NCBI RefSeq assembly: GCF_026659735.1
Contig: NZ_JANSKK010000002.1
Span: 62,001-126,000 of the forward strand
Source of the DNA: Staphylococcus pettenkoferi
GTDB lineage: Bacteria; Bacillota; Bacilli; Staphylococcales; Staphylococcaceae
Length of the DNA stretch: 64,000 nucleotides
Direction of reading: 5' to 3'
Below are positions 39,362-47,961 of this stretch, piece by piece. Position numbers and translations under genes: made by a program. The first letter of the stretch is position 1. Every line of letters begins with the position of its first letter. The notes under the pieces were generated by a model, which ran no database searches, was not told the DNA's origin, and saw nothing but the letters and a program-made list of their open reading frames with translations.

Positions 39362-39509
39362 CAAGCGTCTCAAGTACACATTGAAAAAATGGTTTCTACT
39401 TCTTTTAATGTATTTATTATTAATTGTTACATTATATCCAATTAATAGCTACGCTTTCTTAAAACTTATATGTATAGCATCAAATATTTCATGAGATTCA
39501 TCGAAATAA
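39362..39509. other. Spacer upstream of the recA terminator
   Basis: AT-rich sequence without a supported gene. On the minus strand a TATAAT lies near 39435 but has no good -35 partner. A plus-strand frame covering 39267-39494 crosses the hairpins and lacks a binding site, so I do not accept it. Confidence 0.4.
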
Positions 39510-39542
39510 CAAAACTGTCGGCAGTCTTTTTAGTGCCGACAG
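39510..39542 (-). terminator. recA terminator
   Basis: CTGTCGGCA (39515-39523) pairs perfectly with TGCCGACAG (39534-39542); on the minus strand TTTTGTT follows. It lies about 45 bases after the recA stop. Confidence 0.88.
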
Positions 39543-39588
39543 TTCATACTCAATAAGTGTACAATTAGCTATCTCTTCTTAATCAAGC

Positions 39589-40635
39589 TTATTCTTCATC
39601 GAAAAGTGATGATGGCGCTTCTTCTTCCTCTTCTTTAACATCACCATCGAAGATTCCTAGTTTTTCACGTAATTTGTCATCAATATCTTGTCTAATTTCA
39701 GGATTTTCTTTCAAGAAGTTCTTCACGTTCTCTTTACCTTGACCCATACGTTCGCCATTGTAAGAATACCAAGCACCAGATTTATCTACGACGTCATTGG
39801 CAACACCGAGATCAAGAAGTTCACCTTCTTTAGAAATACCCTGACCATACATGATGTCTACTTCTGCCACTTTGAATGGAGGTGCCACTTTGTTCTTCAC
39901 AACTTTAATCTTCGTACGGTTACCAACGATATCTTGCCCTTGTTTCAATTGTTCTGCACGACGTACTTCTAAACGAATGGAACTATAGAACTTCAATGCA
40001 CGTCCACCTGGTGTAGTTTCAGGGTTACCGAACATCACACCTACTTTTTCACGGATTTGGTTGATAAAGATTGCAGTTGTATTAGATTTAGAAATCGCTG
40101 CAGAAAGTTTACGTAAAGCTTGAGACATTAAACGAGCTTGTAAACCGACGTGGGCATCGCCCATTTCGCCTTCAATTTCTGCTTTCGGAGTAAGGGCCGC
40201 AACAGAGTCGACAACGACCATTTCTACAGCACCGCTTCGTACGAATGCTTCTGCAATTTCAAGACCTTGTTCCCCATGGTCTGGTTGTGACAAGTAAAGG
40301 TTATCGATATCGACACCTAATGCTTCAGCATAGACAGGGTCTAACGCGTGCTCTGCGTCGATGAATGCTGCTACCCCACCTTTTTTCTGAACTTCAGCGA
40401 TGGCATGCAGGGCTACAGTCGTCTTACCTGAACTTTCAGGCCCGTAGATTTCGATGATACGGCCTTTAGGATAGCCGCCTACACCAAGCGCATTATCCAA
40501 AGTGACTGAACCACTTGATACGCTTGATACTTTACGTCCTTTATTATCTCCGAGCTTCATAACTGCGCCTTTACCGAAAGACTTTTCCATATTTTTAATA
40601 ACTGTATCTAGAGCTTTTTGACGTTCATTATCCAA
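39589..40635 (-). CDS. recA: Recombinase RecA
   Basis: RecA forms filaments on single-stranded DNA, drives homologous recombination and triggers LexA cleavage. The 348-residue protein starts at TTG (40633-40635) seven bases after GGAGGT. The Walker A is GPESSGKTT near residue 66, Walker B is [18 protein letters not shown], the DNA-binding loop 2 region [22 protein letters not shown] follows near 195, and the C-terminus is acidic as usual. Its promoter carries a LexA-type box. It is a single-gene unit downstream of cinA. Confidence 0.98.
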   Translation of the reverse strand: MDNERQKALDTVIKNMEKSFGKGAVMKLGDNKGRKVSSVSSGSVTLDNALGVGGYPKGRIIEIYGPESSGKTTVALHAIAEVQKKGGVAAFIDAEHALDPVYAEALGVDIDNLYLSQPDHGEQGLEIAEAFVRSGAVEMVVVDSVAALTPKAEIEGEMGDAHVGLQARLMSQALRKLSAAISKSNTTAIFINQIREKVGVMFGNPETTPGGRALKFYSSIRLEVRRAEQLKQGQDIVGNRTKIKVVKNKVAPPFKVAEVDIMYGQGISKEGELLDLGVANDVVDKSGAWYSYNGERMGQGKENVKNFLKENPEIRQDIDDKLREKLGIFDGDVKEEEEEAPSSLFDEE

Positions 40636-40684
40636 TGCTGGACCTCCTATATCGAGTAGTTTCTCGTAAATTTAACTTAACTTA

Positions 40685-40713
40685 ACTATACATGTTCTCA
40701 CTCAATTTCGCAA
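40685..40713 (-). promoter_or_regulatory. recA promoter
   Basis: On the minus strand TTGCGA (40708-40713) and TATAGT (40685-40690) are 17 bases apart, 50 bases before the TTG start. Confidence 0.6.
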
Positions 40714-40721
40714 GCAATTTG

Positions 40722-40735
40722 CGAATATTTGTTCG
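40722..40735. promoter_or_regulatory. LexA (SOS) box upstream of recA
   Basis: On the minus strand CGAACAAATATTCG matches the Gram-positive LexA consensus CGAACRNRYGTTYG closely, with one departure in the conserved right half. It lies just upstream of the recA -35 box. A weaker second half-match (CGAACACGCGTACT) is at 40765-40778. Confidence 0.65.
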
Positions 40736-40805
40736 CTAATTTCCACTACTTTTTATCATAAAATCGAACACGCGTACTTATATTTTCTTAAAAACTGCTC
40801 TTCCA

Positions 40806-41951
40806 CTATAAGCTCAACTCATTTAAGAGTCGAATCATTACATAGTTAGGCGTACGTGTCTTAAGCAAGTTACGCTTCTGAGTCATCTTGAAATCATATA
40901 CTTTTAAGTCATTGTTAGCAAGAATACCAAGGTAAACCGTGCCTTCCCGATAAAGTACAGAAATACCCAATTCAGACTCGAATAACTCACGAACAATACG
41001 TGCGCTCACAGACAACTGTTGATCAATAGTATCAGTTGACTTAATCCAACTTTCAGAATGAGGCAACATACCTTTCACTTGTTGCCTATCATCGTAATCT
41101 TTCAAGCGTGAGTAGAGCATACCATCTGTAACGCCGTCGTAAAGCGCAACTGTACCCTTGAGTTGTTGCATCACAGCTTCTTCAAGTTCTATCTCATCTG
41201 AACCATAGTAATATTGACCGATGCGTGAAAGTATTTCATCTTTCACAGGTTGTATCGCTTGTTTACATTGTGCTTTATTCTCACCATTTGCAGTGAGTCG
41301 TATCTTCACTTCGTGTGAACCCGCTAAAGGTGCGATGGTTGGATTCGTTTGGTTATCGATTAAATCAATGAGTTCTGTTTCAACCCGAGACTCTCCAATA
41401 CCAGCAAACTTTAACTGTTCTGAGAAGATGCTTTGCTCTCCATCCATTAATAGTGGCAAGAGTTCGTGTCTCGCCATGGGCTTATTCTCTTTTGGCGGCC
41501 CTGGAAGCATCACTACGCGTTTCTCTCCATCTTTAATGAGCATACCTGGAGCCATACCTTCTTTATTCTCAAGTACGGTACTTCCTTCAATGACGAGTGC
41601 TTGTTGACGATTATTCGGTGTCATCGTCTGATGTTGTTCTTCAAAGTATGCTTCGATGTAATGTAATGCTTGCGAATCAATGACTAATTCTTTATTTAAT
41701 ACCTTCGCAACTGTATGTTTCGTTAAATCATCTTTAGTGGGCCCGAGTCCACCTGTTAACACTACAGTATCATAACGCTCGAGCATATCTCGTACAACGC
41801 GTTCTAGGCGTTCAGGATTATCTCCAATCACAGCATGTTCGATGACACTATGCCCAATTTCATTAAATAATTGAGATAAATATTGTCCGTTCGTATTATT
41901 AATTTGACCTAAGAGTAACTCTGATCCTACTGCAATAATACCTATTTTCAC
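40806..41951 (-). CDS. cinA: CinA-family protein (competence/damage-inducible)
   Basis: A 381-residue protein starting at GTG (41949-41951) behind AAAGGAGC. The N-terminal MoCF/MoaB-like domain (about residues 1-170) is clear: IAVGSELLLGQI, TGGLGPTKDDLT and MLPGPPKENKPM. This part hydrolyses ADP-ribose or acts on nucleotides in some relatives. The C-terminal domain (from about 255), which in full CinA proteins is an NMN deamidase with a GGxxAYS-type active site, is degenerate here and lacks the conserved serine/glycine motifs. The location directly upstream of recA is standard. Confidence 0.93.
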   Translation of the reverse strand: MKIGIIAVGSELLLGQINNTNGQYLSQLFNEIGHSVIEHAVIGDNPERLERVVRDMLERYDTVVLTGGLGPTKDDLTKHTVAKVLNKELVIDSQALHYIEAYFEEQHQTMTPNNRQQALVIEGSTVLENKEGMAPGMLIKDGEKRVVMLPGPPKENKPMARHELLPLLMDGEQSIFSEQLKFAGIGESRVETELIDLIDNQTNPTIAPLAGSHEVKIRLTANGENKAQCKQAIQPVKDEILSRIGQYYYGSDEIELEEAVMQQLKGTVALYDGVTDGMLYSRLKDYDDRQQVKGMLPHSESWIKSTDTIDQQLSVSARIVRELFESELGISVLYREGTVYLGILANNDLKVYDFKMTQKRNLLKTRTPNYVMIRLLNELSL

Positions 41952-42072
41952 AGTTTAAGCTCCTTTGTTCATTGTGTTTATTCAACTTCAACAATGTATA
42001 TTATTCCACTTTCTTTCAACTACAAACCTTTTTCTCATCATAACTTTTATTTGTTACGCGTAAAAGTAATAA

Positions 42073-42111
42073 GAGCGGAACTGAAATCCTAATGATTTCC
42101 ATGTTCCGCTC
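42073..42111 (-). terminator. Terminator after pgsA
   Basis: GAGCGGAAC (42073-42081) pairs perfectly with GTTCCGCTC (42103-42111), with an inner GAAATC/GATTTC. On the minus strand a T-rich tail (TTATTACTTTTA) follows. It lies about 120 bases after the pgsA stop. Confidence 0.75.
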
Positions 42112-42228
42112 AATTATACTCATAACTCACTTTAAATAATTTTTATCACTGTCACTTATTTAATTCATTCAAAACACTTATTTTAGTGACTAAGTTGATC
42201 AAATCATTTTAACTGAACAAACGGTAGT

Positions 42229-42810
42229 CTATTGTTTCGCTTTGAATACGTCGCGGCCTTTATAAAAGTATTCGAGACCGGAAAGTATAGTGAAGAACAC
42301 ACCGATATATAGTAGAACTTGACCTAGTGGGAAATGCCACCATTGAATCAGTGGTTCACCCAATAGAATCCATACGAGACCTACCATCGTTACAGCCGTC
42401 TTAATCTTACCTAACTGCCCGGCTGCACTGACAAAACCTTGTTCAATTTGTAATAAACGTAAGCCTGTGACTGCAAATTCGCGAGCAATAATAATAATTG
42501 CTACCACAGAATTAGTTAAATCGATTTGTACTAAAGCGATTAATGCACTTGCAACGAGCAATTTATCTGCTAATGGATCAAGGAATTTACCCATATTGGT
42601 AACTAAATTCCACTTACGTGCTAGGTAACCGTCAGCAAAGTCACTTAGCGATGCAAGGATAAAGATCAATCCACTGATCAGCATCTCAATACGAATATCA
42701 TATCCACCTAGGAATGATACTGTACTAAAGCCGAAATCATTAAGTAAAAATACTAGAAATACAGGAATAAGGACAACCCTAAACACTGTAATCCAATTCG
42801 GTAAGTTCAT
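42229..42810 (-). CDS. pgsA: CDP-diacylglycerol-glycerol-3-phosphate 3-phosphatidyltransferase
   Basis: PgsA makes phosphatidylglycerophosphate, the committed step to phosphatidylglycerol, cardiolipin and lysyl-PG. The 193-residue membrane protein has about six helices and the CDP-alcohol phosphotransferase motif, [13 protein letters not shown] then [10 protein letters not shown] (about residues 56-85), with all four aspartates. Mutations in this gene cause daptomycin tolerance in S. aureus. RBS AGAGGA lies before the ATG. It follows ymfM in the same direction. Confidence 0.96.
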   Translation of the reverse strand: MNLPNWITVFRVVLIPVFLVFLLNDFGFSTVSFLGGYDIRIEMLISGLIFILASLSDFADGYLARKWNLVTNMGKFLDPLADKLLVASALIALVQIDLTNSVVAIIIIAREFAVTGLRLLQIEQGFVSAAGQLGKIKTAVTMVGLVWILLGEPLIQWWHFPLGQVLLYIGVFFTILSGLEYFYKGRDVFKAKQ

Positions 42811-42858
42811 TACGCATCCTCTTTTCTGTATATGTTCACGTCTAGTTTACATGGAAAT

Positions 42859-43251
42859 TTAGAAGATTAAAACAGCTAATATCCATATAATTGCAGTAAT
42901 TATGACTACGCCACATATCATGACTAAAAGTTGTAATGCTTCTTTACTCTTAGAGCGATATGTGGGTTTCTCTTCTTGTTTAAATGCCTGAATTGACGCA
43001 TTGATTGAGTTCTGATAATTTGGAATCTCTTCACGATGCGCCTCAATAAGTTGCTCTGCATCAAAGTTAACCGCATTGGCATATTTCGTGATTAAACCCT
43101 CAGCATAATTGGCATTATTTAACGCTTCAAAGTTGTTGTCCTCAATGATTCTCAAGGTTTGTCGTTTAATGTGTGTTTGATGTTCTAATTCAGCTAACGT
43201 CATACCTAGACGTTCGCGACGACCTTTTAATACTTGTCCAACTAAATTCAC
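42859..43251 (-). CDS. ymfM: RodZ/YmfM-type HTH membrane protein
   Basis: A 130-residue protein: an N-terminal Xre-type helix-turn-helix of the RodZ type (LKGRRERLGMTLAELEHQTHIKRQTLRIIEDNNF, about residues 8-42), a linker, and a C-terminal membrane helix (about 108-129). Full RodZ proteins have an extra periplasmic domain that is missing, so this is the short Firmicute form. The start is a GTG behind AAGGAGG. In other bacteria RodZ ties MreB to the envelope; staphylococci are cocci, so its role is probably different. Confidence 0.92.
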   Translation of the reverse strand: MNLVGQVLKGRRERLGMTLAELEHQTHIKRQTLRIIEDNNFEALNNANYAEGLITKYANAVNFDAEQLIEAHREEIPNYQNSINASIQAFKQEEKPTYRSKSKEALQLLVMICGVVIITAIIWILAVLIF

Positions 43252-43281
43252 GTTGCAAGGCCTCCTTATCTCACAGTAAAG

Positions 43282-44124
43282 CTACTCGAAGAATCCGAAG
43301 CCGCCTCCGAAACCGTCTCCAAACTCATCGTTACCAAAGCTTAAATTATTCTTACTTTTTACTGTGTGTTTCTTCATTTCCTCGTATTGAATTTCTTGAT
43401 CTTTATTCTCTCTCAATTCAATGATGTAATCAAAGTCGCGCATTTCATATTCGCTCGTCTCTACAAATAAATCTGGGTGTTCTACTACTTTGATCGATGG
43501 AAGTTTCATAACTTCTTTTACTAAATCTTGGTGTTTCTGGTTAGATTCACGCGCGGTTACAGCACCATCGATGATATAGACATGATCTGCATCATATTCA
43601 CCTTTAATGAGTGAACTACGCACCGTTTGTTTGATGAGCGTAGAACTGATGAACAACCAACGTTTATGTGCACAGACACTCGCTGCGACGATGGATTCCG
43701 TCTTACCTACCCGAGGCATACCTCTAATACCAATAAGTTTGTGCTCATTCTCTTTAAATAATTCTGCCATGAAATCGACGAGCAAACCGAGATCTTCACG
43801 TTCAAATCGAAATGTCTTCTTGTCTGTGGCATCCTGCTCTATGTAACGACCATGACGGACGGCGAGACGATCACGGAGTTCAGGTTCACGCAACTTGGTA
43901 ATTGTTATGTCATCAATCTCATGCACGATGCTCTCAAAGCGTTTTACCTTTTCCAAATTGTCCGTCTTAATAAGCAAACCTCGACGGCCTTCTTCAATCC
44001 CATTAATCGTTACAATATTGATTCCCATCATACCTAGCAAGCTTGAAACGTCACCGAGCAGACCAGGTCGGTTAATCGTAATGTCGTATTCCAAATACCA
44101 TTCTTTTTTGGTAGTCACTGTCAA
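43282..44124 (-). CDS. ymfK: YmfK-type protein with N-terminal ACT domain (DUF3388)
   Basis: A 280-residue conserved protein of unknown function. The N-terminal ACT-like domain (about residues 9-80, ITINRPGLLGDVSSLLGMMGINIVTINGIEEGRRG) suggests binding of a small molecule. The remainder has GIRGMPRVGKTESIVAASV near residue 133, which looks like a P-loop (GMPRVGKTES), so the protein may bind nucleotide. It starts at TTG (44122-44124) behind AAGGGGTG. It lies between ymfI and ymfM as in B. subtilis. Confidence 0.9.
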   Translation of the reverse strand: MTVTTKKEWYLEYDITINRPGLLGDVSSLLGMMGINIVTINGIEEGRRGLLIKTDNLEKVKRFESIVHEIDDITITKLREPELRDRLAVRHGRYIEQDATDKKTFRFEREDLGLLVDFMAELFKENEHKLIGIRGMPRVGKTESIVAASVCAHKRWLFISSTLIKQTVRSSLIKGEYDADHVYIIDGAVTARESNQKHQDLVKEVMKLPSIKVVEHPDLFVETSEYEMRDFDYIIELRENKDQEIQYEEMKKHTVKSKNNLSFGNDEFGDGFGGGFGFFE

Positions 44125-44270
44125 TCTGAAGCACCCCTTTATTTAGGCTAGATTATGGCACAAACCGCTTACAATCTAGCTTTCTCATCATCTTCTATTG
44201 ATCATATTATTAGTAGTATAACATTTTGCAATGACGTATGGGTTATAAAATTCAATCCGATTTCCCTCTT

Positions 44271-44975
44271 TTAAAGATACCAAGCACCGTTCACTTTCTG
44301 CACTGTTCCCGTAATACTCTTCGCCATAGGGTGACATAAGTAACTACAAACATGAGCAACTTCTTCAGGTTCAACCAAGCGTTGCTGCGGAAGTTCAGAA
44401 ATGATGCTCTTGAGTTCTTCCGCTTCGAACACGTCTGACATATTGCCTTTAACGAAGCCAGGTGCAATCGCATTGACAGTGACTGAAGTTAATGCGAGCT
44501 CTTGACTTAATGCTTTCACAAACCCAAGCTGTGCACTCTTCATCGTCGAATAAATTGTTTCTAAACTCGCTCCTGTCTCACCCCAAATCGATGACATAAC
44601 GACAATACGCCCATGCTCACTCTGACGCAGTTGAGGAAGGAAGTGACGAGTGAGTCTGATCAATTGTTTCACATTAAGTTGATAACTTACATCAATATCA
44701 TGATCGGAAGTATCTTCCAGCATTTGATATAAACTTGCTCCTGCACAATAAATAAAACAATCTAAATTCTGTACAAAACTAAAGTGCTGCGCTATATCGA
44801 TAGATTGCGTTAAGTCACATTGTACAAACTGTACAGGTTGATTGCGAAACCGCTCTTCAAGTTTAGCAATATCAGATTGATGATAATGCACGATAACTTC
44901 GTATCCTTCATTCAATAATCGTGTAACTATCGCACTGCCAATCGATCCAGAACCGCCGATCACTAGCGCTTTCAT
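44271..44975 (-). CDS. ymfI: SDR-family oxidoreductase YmfI
   Basis: A 234-residue short-chain dehydrogenase/reductase. The cofactor motif VIGGSGSIGSAI lies at residues 5-16 (GxxxGxG type), the catalytic set is SSIW...YSTMK (S near 150, Y-x3-K near 167), and AIAPGFVKGNM follows. The substrate is unknown. Its ATG directly follows the ymfH stop codon. The conserved order ymfF-ymfH-ymfI is as in B. subtilis. Confidence 0.93.
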   Translation of the reverse strand: MKALVIGGSGSIGSAIVTRLLNEGYEVIVHYHQSDIAKLEERFRNQPVQFVQCDLTQSIDIAQHFSFVQNLDCFIYCAGASLYQMLEDTSDHDIDVSYQLNVKQLIRLTRHFLPQLRQSEHGRIVVMSSIWGETGASLETIYSTMKSAQLGFVKALSQELALTSVTVNAIAPGFVKGNMSDVFEAEELKSIISELPQQRLVEPEEVAHVCSYLCHPMAKSITGTVQKVNGAWYL

Positions 44976-46259
44976 CTATTTCAACTCCATACGGCTATCG
45001 ACAACTTGTTCTAAATCTAAATAGGCTTGAGATGTGTCATTAATACTTTCGAGTGTAATATCTTCAATAATATCAAGTAACTCAAATAAAGATACGCCTT
45101 CAAAGTAAAGTTTAGTATACTGATTCGCTATGTATTCAGGAGAGTTAAGCCCTGAAATAAATTCGCCAATAAATTGTTTTTTCAAGAGTTCAAAGGCTTC
45201 ACGATCTTCTAGCTGACCTTGACTCCGTTTTAATTCTTCAATTAGTAGTCCTTTCAAACGGTCAGGTTGTTCAGTCGCACTCGTCACGAGAGAGAAACAA
45301 TAAGAATCCTCTAACATGAATTGATAGCCAAACGTTTCATCGATTAACTCATCGTTCAGCAATGATTGATAGAATTCTGTTTCCGCACCAAAGACCATTT
45401 CAAAGAATAAGGTCATTTCTAAATCACGTTTTGCATAAGCACGCGGCGACTCATCAAGCGGTTGTTGTTTAAAGCCAAGCATTAAACGAGGAGATTGAAG
45501 ATGCATCGCTTCACGCACTTCACTTTGATTCACTTCCACAGGTTCTGTTAAAGGCGCCCTCACAATTTCAGGTTGTGCTTCTTTCTCACGTTTCGATTCG
45601 TGCTCACTTACGAGTTGTTCAATATGCTCAACATCTACATCTCCAACGATAAAGAGCACCATATTAGATGGATGATAGAACGTTTCATAACATAAGTACA
45701 AATCATCTTTAGTGATATCGTAAATACTATCGACACTACCCGCAATATCGACCCGGATGGGATGTTGCTGATACATACCACGCAACGTGTTAAACATGAG
45801 TTTATAGCCGGGTTGTTCCTGATACATTTTAATTTCTTCAGCGATGATTCCTTTCTCTTTCTCAACCGTTTCTTGAGTAAAATAAGGAGATTCGACCATT
45901 TTTAATAAACGTAAAATATTACGGTCGATATGATCCGTAGCACTGAACAGATAGCTTGTGCGATCAAAGCTCGTGAAAGCATTAACTTGCGCATTATCTT
46001 CTGCGAACTGAGTAAATAGATCTTCGTCTTCTTTCTCAAATAACTTATGTTCTAAAAAGTGTGCTACGCCATCTGGAACAGTGACGTACTCATCACTACC
46101 ATGAGGTTTGAAACGAGAATCTAGAGATCCGAAACGAGTAGTATAAGTCACATACGTTTTCTGGAATCCACGTTTAGGAATGATAAATAACTGTAACCCG
46201 TTATCTAATGTTGATTCATAGACTTGTTCATCAATTTGATCATAATAACGTTGATTCAT
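44976..46259 (-). CDS. ymfH: M16-family metallopeptidase YmfH (catalytic)
   Basis: A 427-residue M16 peptidase with the inverted zinc motif HFLEH (VAHFLEHKLFEKE near residue 68) and the downstream glutamate in EKGIIAEEI near residue 135, so the active site is complete. M16 enzymes work as pairs of clamshell halves; the neighbouring YmfF lacks the motif and is the likely partner. In B. subtilis the related AlbEF pair processes a bacteriocin, and the ymf pair has been linked to peptide-signal handling. The start overlaps the ymfF stop by one base. Confidence 0.93.
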   Translation of the reverse strand: MNQRYYDQIDEQVYESTLDNGLQLFIIPKRGFQKTYVTYTTRFGSLDSRFKPHGSDEYVTVPDGVAHFLEHKLFEKEDEDLFTQFAEDNAQVNAFTSFDRTSYLFSATDHIDRNILRLLKMVESPYFTQETVEKEKGIIAEEIKMYQEQPGYKLMFNTLRGMYQQHPIRVDIAGSVDSIYDITKDDLYLCYETFYHPSNMVLFIVGDVDVEHIEQLVSEHESKREKEAQPEIVRAPLTEPVEVNQSEVREAMHLQSPRLMLGFKQQPLDESPRAYAKRDLEMTLFFEMVFGAETEFYQSLLNDELIDETFGYQFMLEDSYCFSLVTSATEQPDRLKGLLIEELKRSQGQLEDREAFELLKKQFIGEFISGLNSPEYIANQYTKLYFEGVSLFELLDIIEDITLESINDTSQAYLDLEQVVDSRMELK

Positions 46260-47536
46260 TATGCCTCGTCCTCCTCTCTTTTAGTTAACGTATAAATCGT
46301 CTCAACTTGTGTGTTCTGAGCGAGTTGAATGACATCATCTTTCGTCACCTGTTGAACCTGATGAGCAAAGATGTCATGTGTTAAATCTTCATCCAGCAAG
46401 ACATTATTATTGAGAATTTCAATGATTGATTTCGGACGGTCTTGCGCTTCAAGACGTTGAGAAATTAAGACTTTCTTCGCAAGCGCGAGTTGGGCTTCTG
46501 TGAATTCACCTTGCTGGAATCGAGTGAATTCATGTAATATCGTGTCTTTCGCTTGCTGATATTTATCAGCCGTCACACCGCTAAGCACGAACATATAGCC
46601 GTTCTTCGCATCTACTTGAGAATGGATAGAGTATGCAAGACTTTGTTTCTCACGTACCTCATTAAACAACACAGAAGATGGGTCGCCACCAAACATCATA
46701 TTAAAGACGATAAGCGCAAAGTAATCCTGTTCTCCAAAGCGAGTTGGGAGTTTAAATCCTAGATTTAATTTCGCTTGATCCACTTCATCCGTTTCGACAA
46801 TTTCTTTAGGTAACTTCTCTGCAGCTTGCACATGACTTTCTATCGTTGTGGTGTCGAGTGAGTGTTTACTGAGATCGAAATACTCAACCACTTGTTTCTC
46901 AATATCAGCTTCTTCGACATTTCCTACCACGTAAACTGCGGAGAAATCATTATGTAGCATGGACTGATATGTTTCGTACAACGAAGCTGGTGTCACTTGA
47001 TCTACATCGGCTAAACGTCCAGATGCGAATTCACTATAGGCTTGATCTCCAAACATATTTTTGAGTAATTGTAAAAATGCATACTGAGATTTATTATCCA
47101 CAACAGATTCTAATTTTTTCTTCAACAATGATTTCTCTTGTGTTAAAAATTGAGCGTCAAATTGTTCTGAAGAAACGAGCGGATTCCAAATGATTTCTTT
47201 AAGTAATTGGAAACCTTTTTCTATCAGTGGTGTGTCATCTTTTAAGTAGCGTTCATTCACAATCTCTAGAGATAAAGTGATCACATGTTGATCTTTAAAT
47301 TTAGAGACAAAACTATGTATATGTGCGCCATAGAGTTGGGACAAATGACGGTTGAAATCTTTGTCTGTAGGCCAACGTTTCGTCGCGCGTACGAGCATCT
47401 TACTAAGTAATGTACGTGACGTAATGGTTTGGCTATCTAAAGGAGCCATAAATTTTAAAGTGATCGTTGTCGTTTTAAACTTTTGAGTAGGTAAGACCTT
47501 TAAACGAAATGGTACTTTATTTTGTTGATTTCTCAT
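46259..47536 (-). CDS. ymfF: M16-family protein YmfF (non-catalytic half)
   Basis: A 425-residue M16 homologue. Where the partner has HFLEH, this protein reads SRTLLSKMLVRATKRWP, so zinc ligands are lacking. The C-terminal half (LGFKLPTRFGEQDYFALIVFNMMFGGDPSSVLFNEVREKQSLAYSI, near residue 265) has the arginine/tyrosine region that completes an M16 active site in the opposite half. So the two proteins most likely form a heterodimer. It is read first and overlaps ymfH. Confidence 0.92.
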   Translation of the reverse strand: MRNQQNKVPFRLKVLPTQKFKTTTITLKFMAPLDSQTITSRTLLSKMLVRATKRWPTDKDFNRHLSQLYGAHIHSFVSKFKDQHVITLSLEIVNERYLKDDTPLIEKGFQLLKEIIWNPLVSSEQFDAQFLTQEKSLLKKKLESVVDNKSQYAFLQLLKNMFGDQAYSEFASGRLADVDQVTPASLYETYQSMLHNDFSAVYVVGNVEEADIEKQVVEYFDLSKHSLDTTTIESHVQAAEKLPKEIVETDEVDQAKLNLGFKLPTRFGEQDYFALIVFNMMFGGDPSSVLFNEVREKQSLAYSIHSQVDAKNGYMFVLSGVTADKYQQAKDTILHEFTRFQQGEFTEAQLALAKKVLISQRLEAQDRPKSIIEILNNNVLLDEDLTHDIFAHQVQQVTKDDVIQLAQNTQVETIYTLTKREEDEA

Positions 47537-47961
47537 TCAGAAACCTCGCTTTCTTTTAATATTTAAATACTTCTACAATTATGATTATTTCACTACTTTA
47601 ACTATGTATATCTCTAAATTCGCTCTAAGTGCTTATTTTTTTGATAAAAGTCACACTATCAAGCTATACCCATCTTAAAGTTATTTAAGACTTATAAGGA
47701 TAAAATAAAGCTCTTAAACATAGATAAGGAACTATAAGTGAGCCTATGTGTCAATTAGTATAATTTTAAAGTTAGGACTTTCCTTTGGGAGAACCACTGT
47801 TAACAATCATTAAATGTGGCTCCCCCAGAAAGGAAGTCCGCATGTTATATGATGAGCGTTCTTAAGATTTAATAGAACCGCTATTTATAAACTTAAGTTA
47901 TACACCTTTACGATATAAGTCTGTGTCTTACATCTTTATCTAAGCCAAAGTATAAGTCACC
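47537..47961. other. ftsK-ymfF spacer with a large inverted repeat
   Basis: This 425-base stretch has no supported gene. S. aureus, as I remember it, carries a GntR-family regulator gene between ftsK and ymfF (ymfC in Bacillus), and nothing of it is visible here. The main feature is an imperfect palindrome at 47775-47839: GGACTTTCCTTTGGGAG with CTCCCCCAGAAAGGAAGTCC. No T-run follows on either strand. Confidence 0.5.
47775..47839. repeat. Imperfect palindrome (about 24-base arms)
   Basis: The left arm starts GGACTTTCCTTTGGGAG and ends ACCAC; the right arm is GTGGCTCCC...AGAAAGGAAGTCC. Most positions pair with a few bulges around a 17-base loop. It looks like a small intergenic palindromic element or a processing site rather than a terminator, since no T-run follows. 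Confidence 0.5.

Noticed and set aside
39267..39494. Plus-strand open frame of 75 codons with a hydrophobic middle
   Set aside because: No ribosome binding site, and its first part runs through the three hairpins; composition looks like translated AT-rich spacer.
44147..44180. GCTAGATT/AATCTAGC inverted repeat before ymfK as a terminator
   Set aside because: It lies upstream of ymfK rather than after ymfI in a way that would end it cleanly, and no T-run follows; too little evidence for a function.
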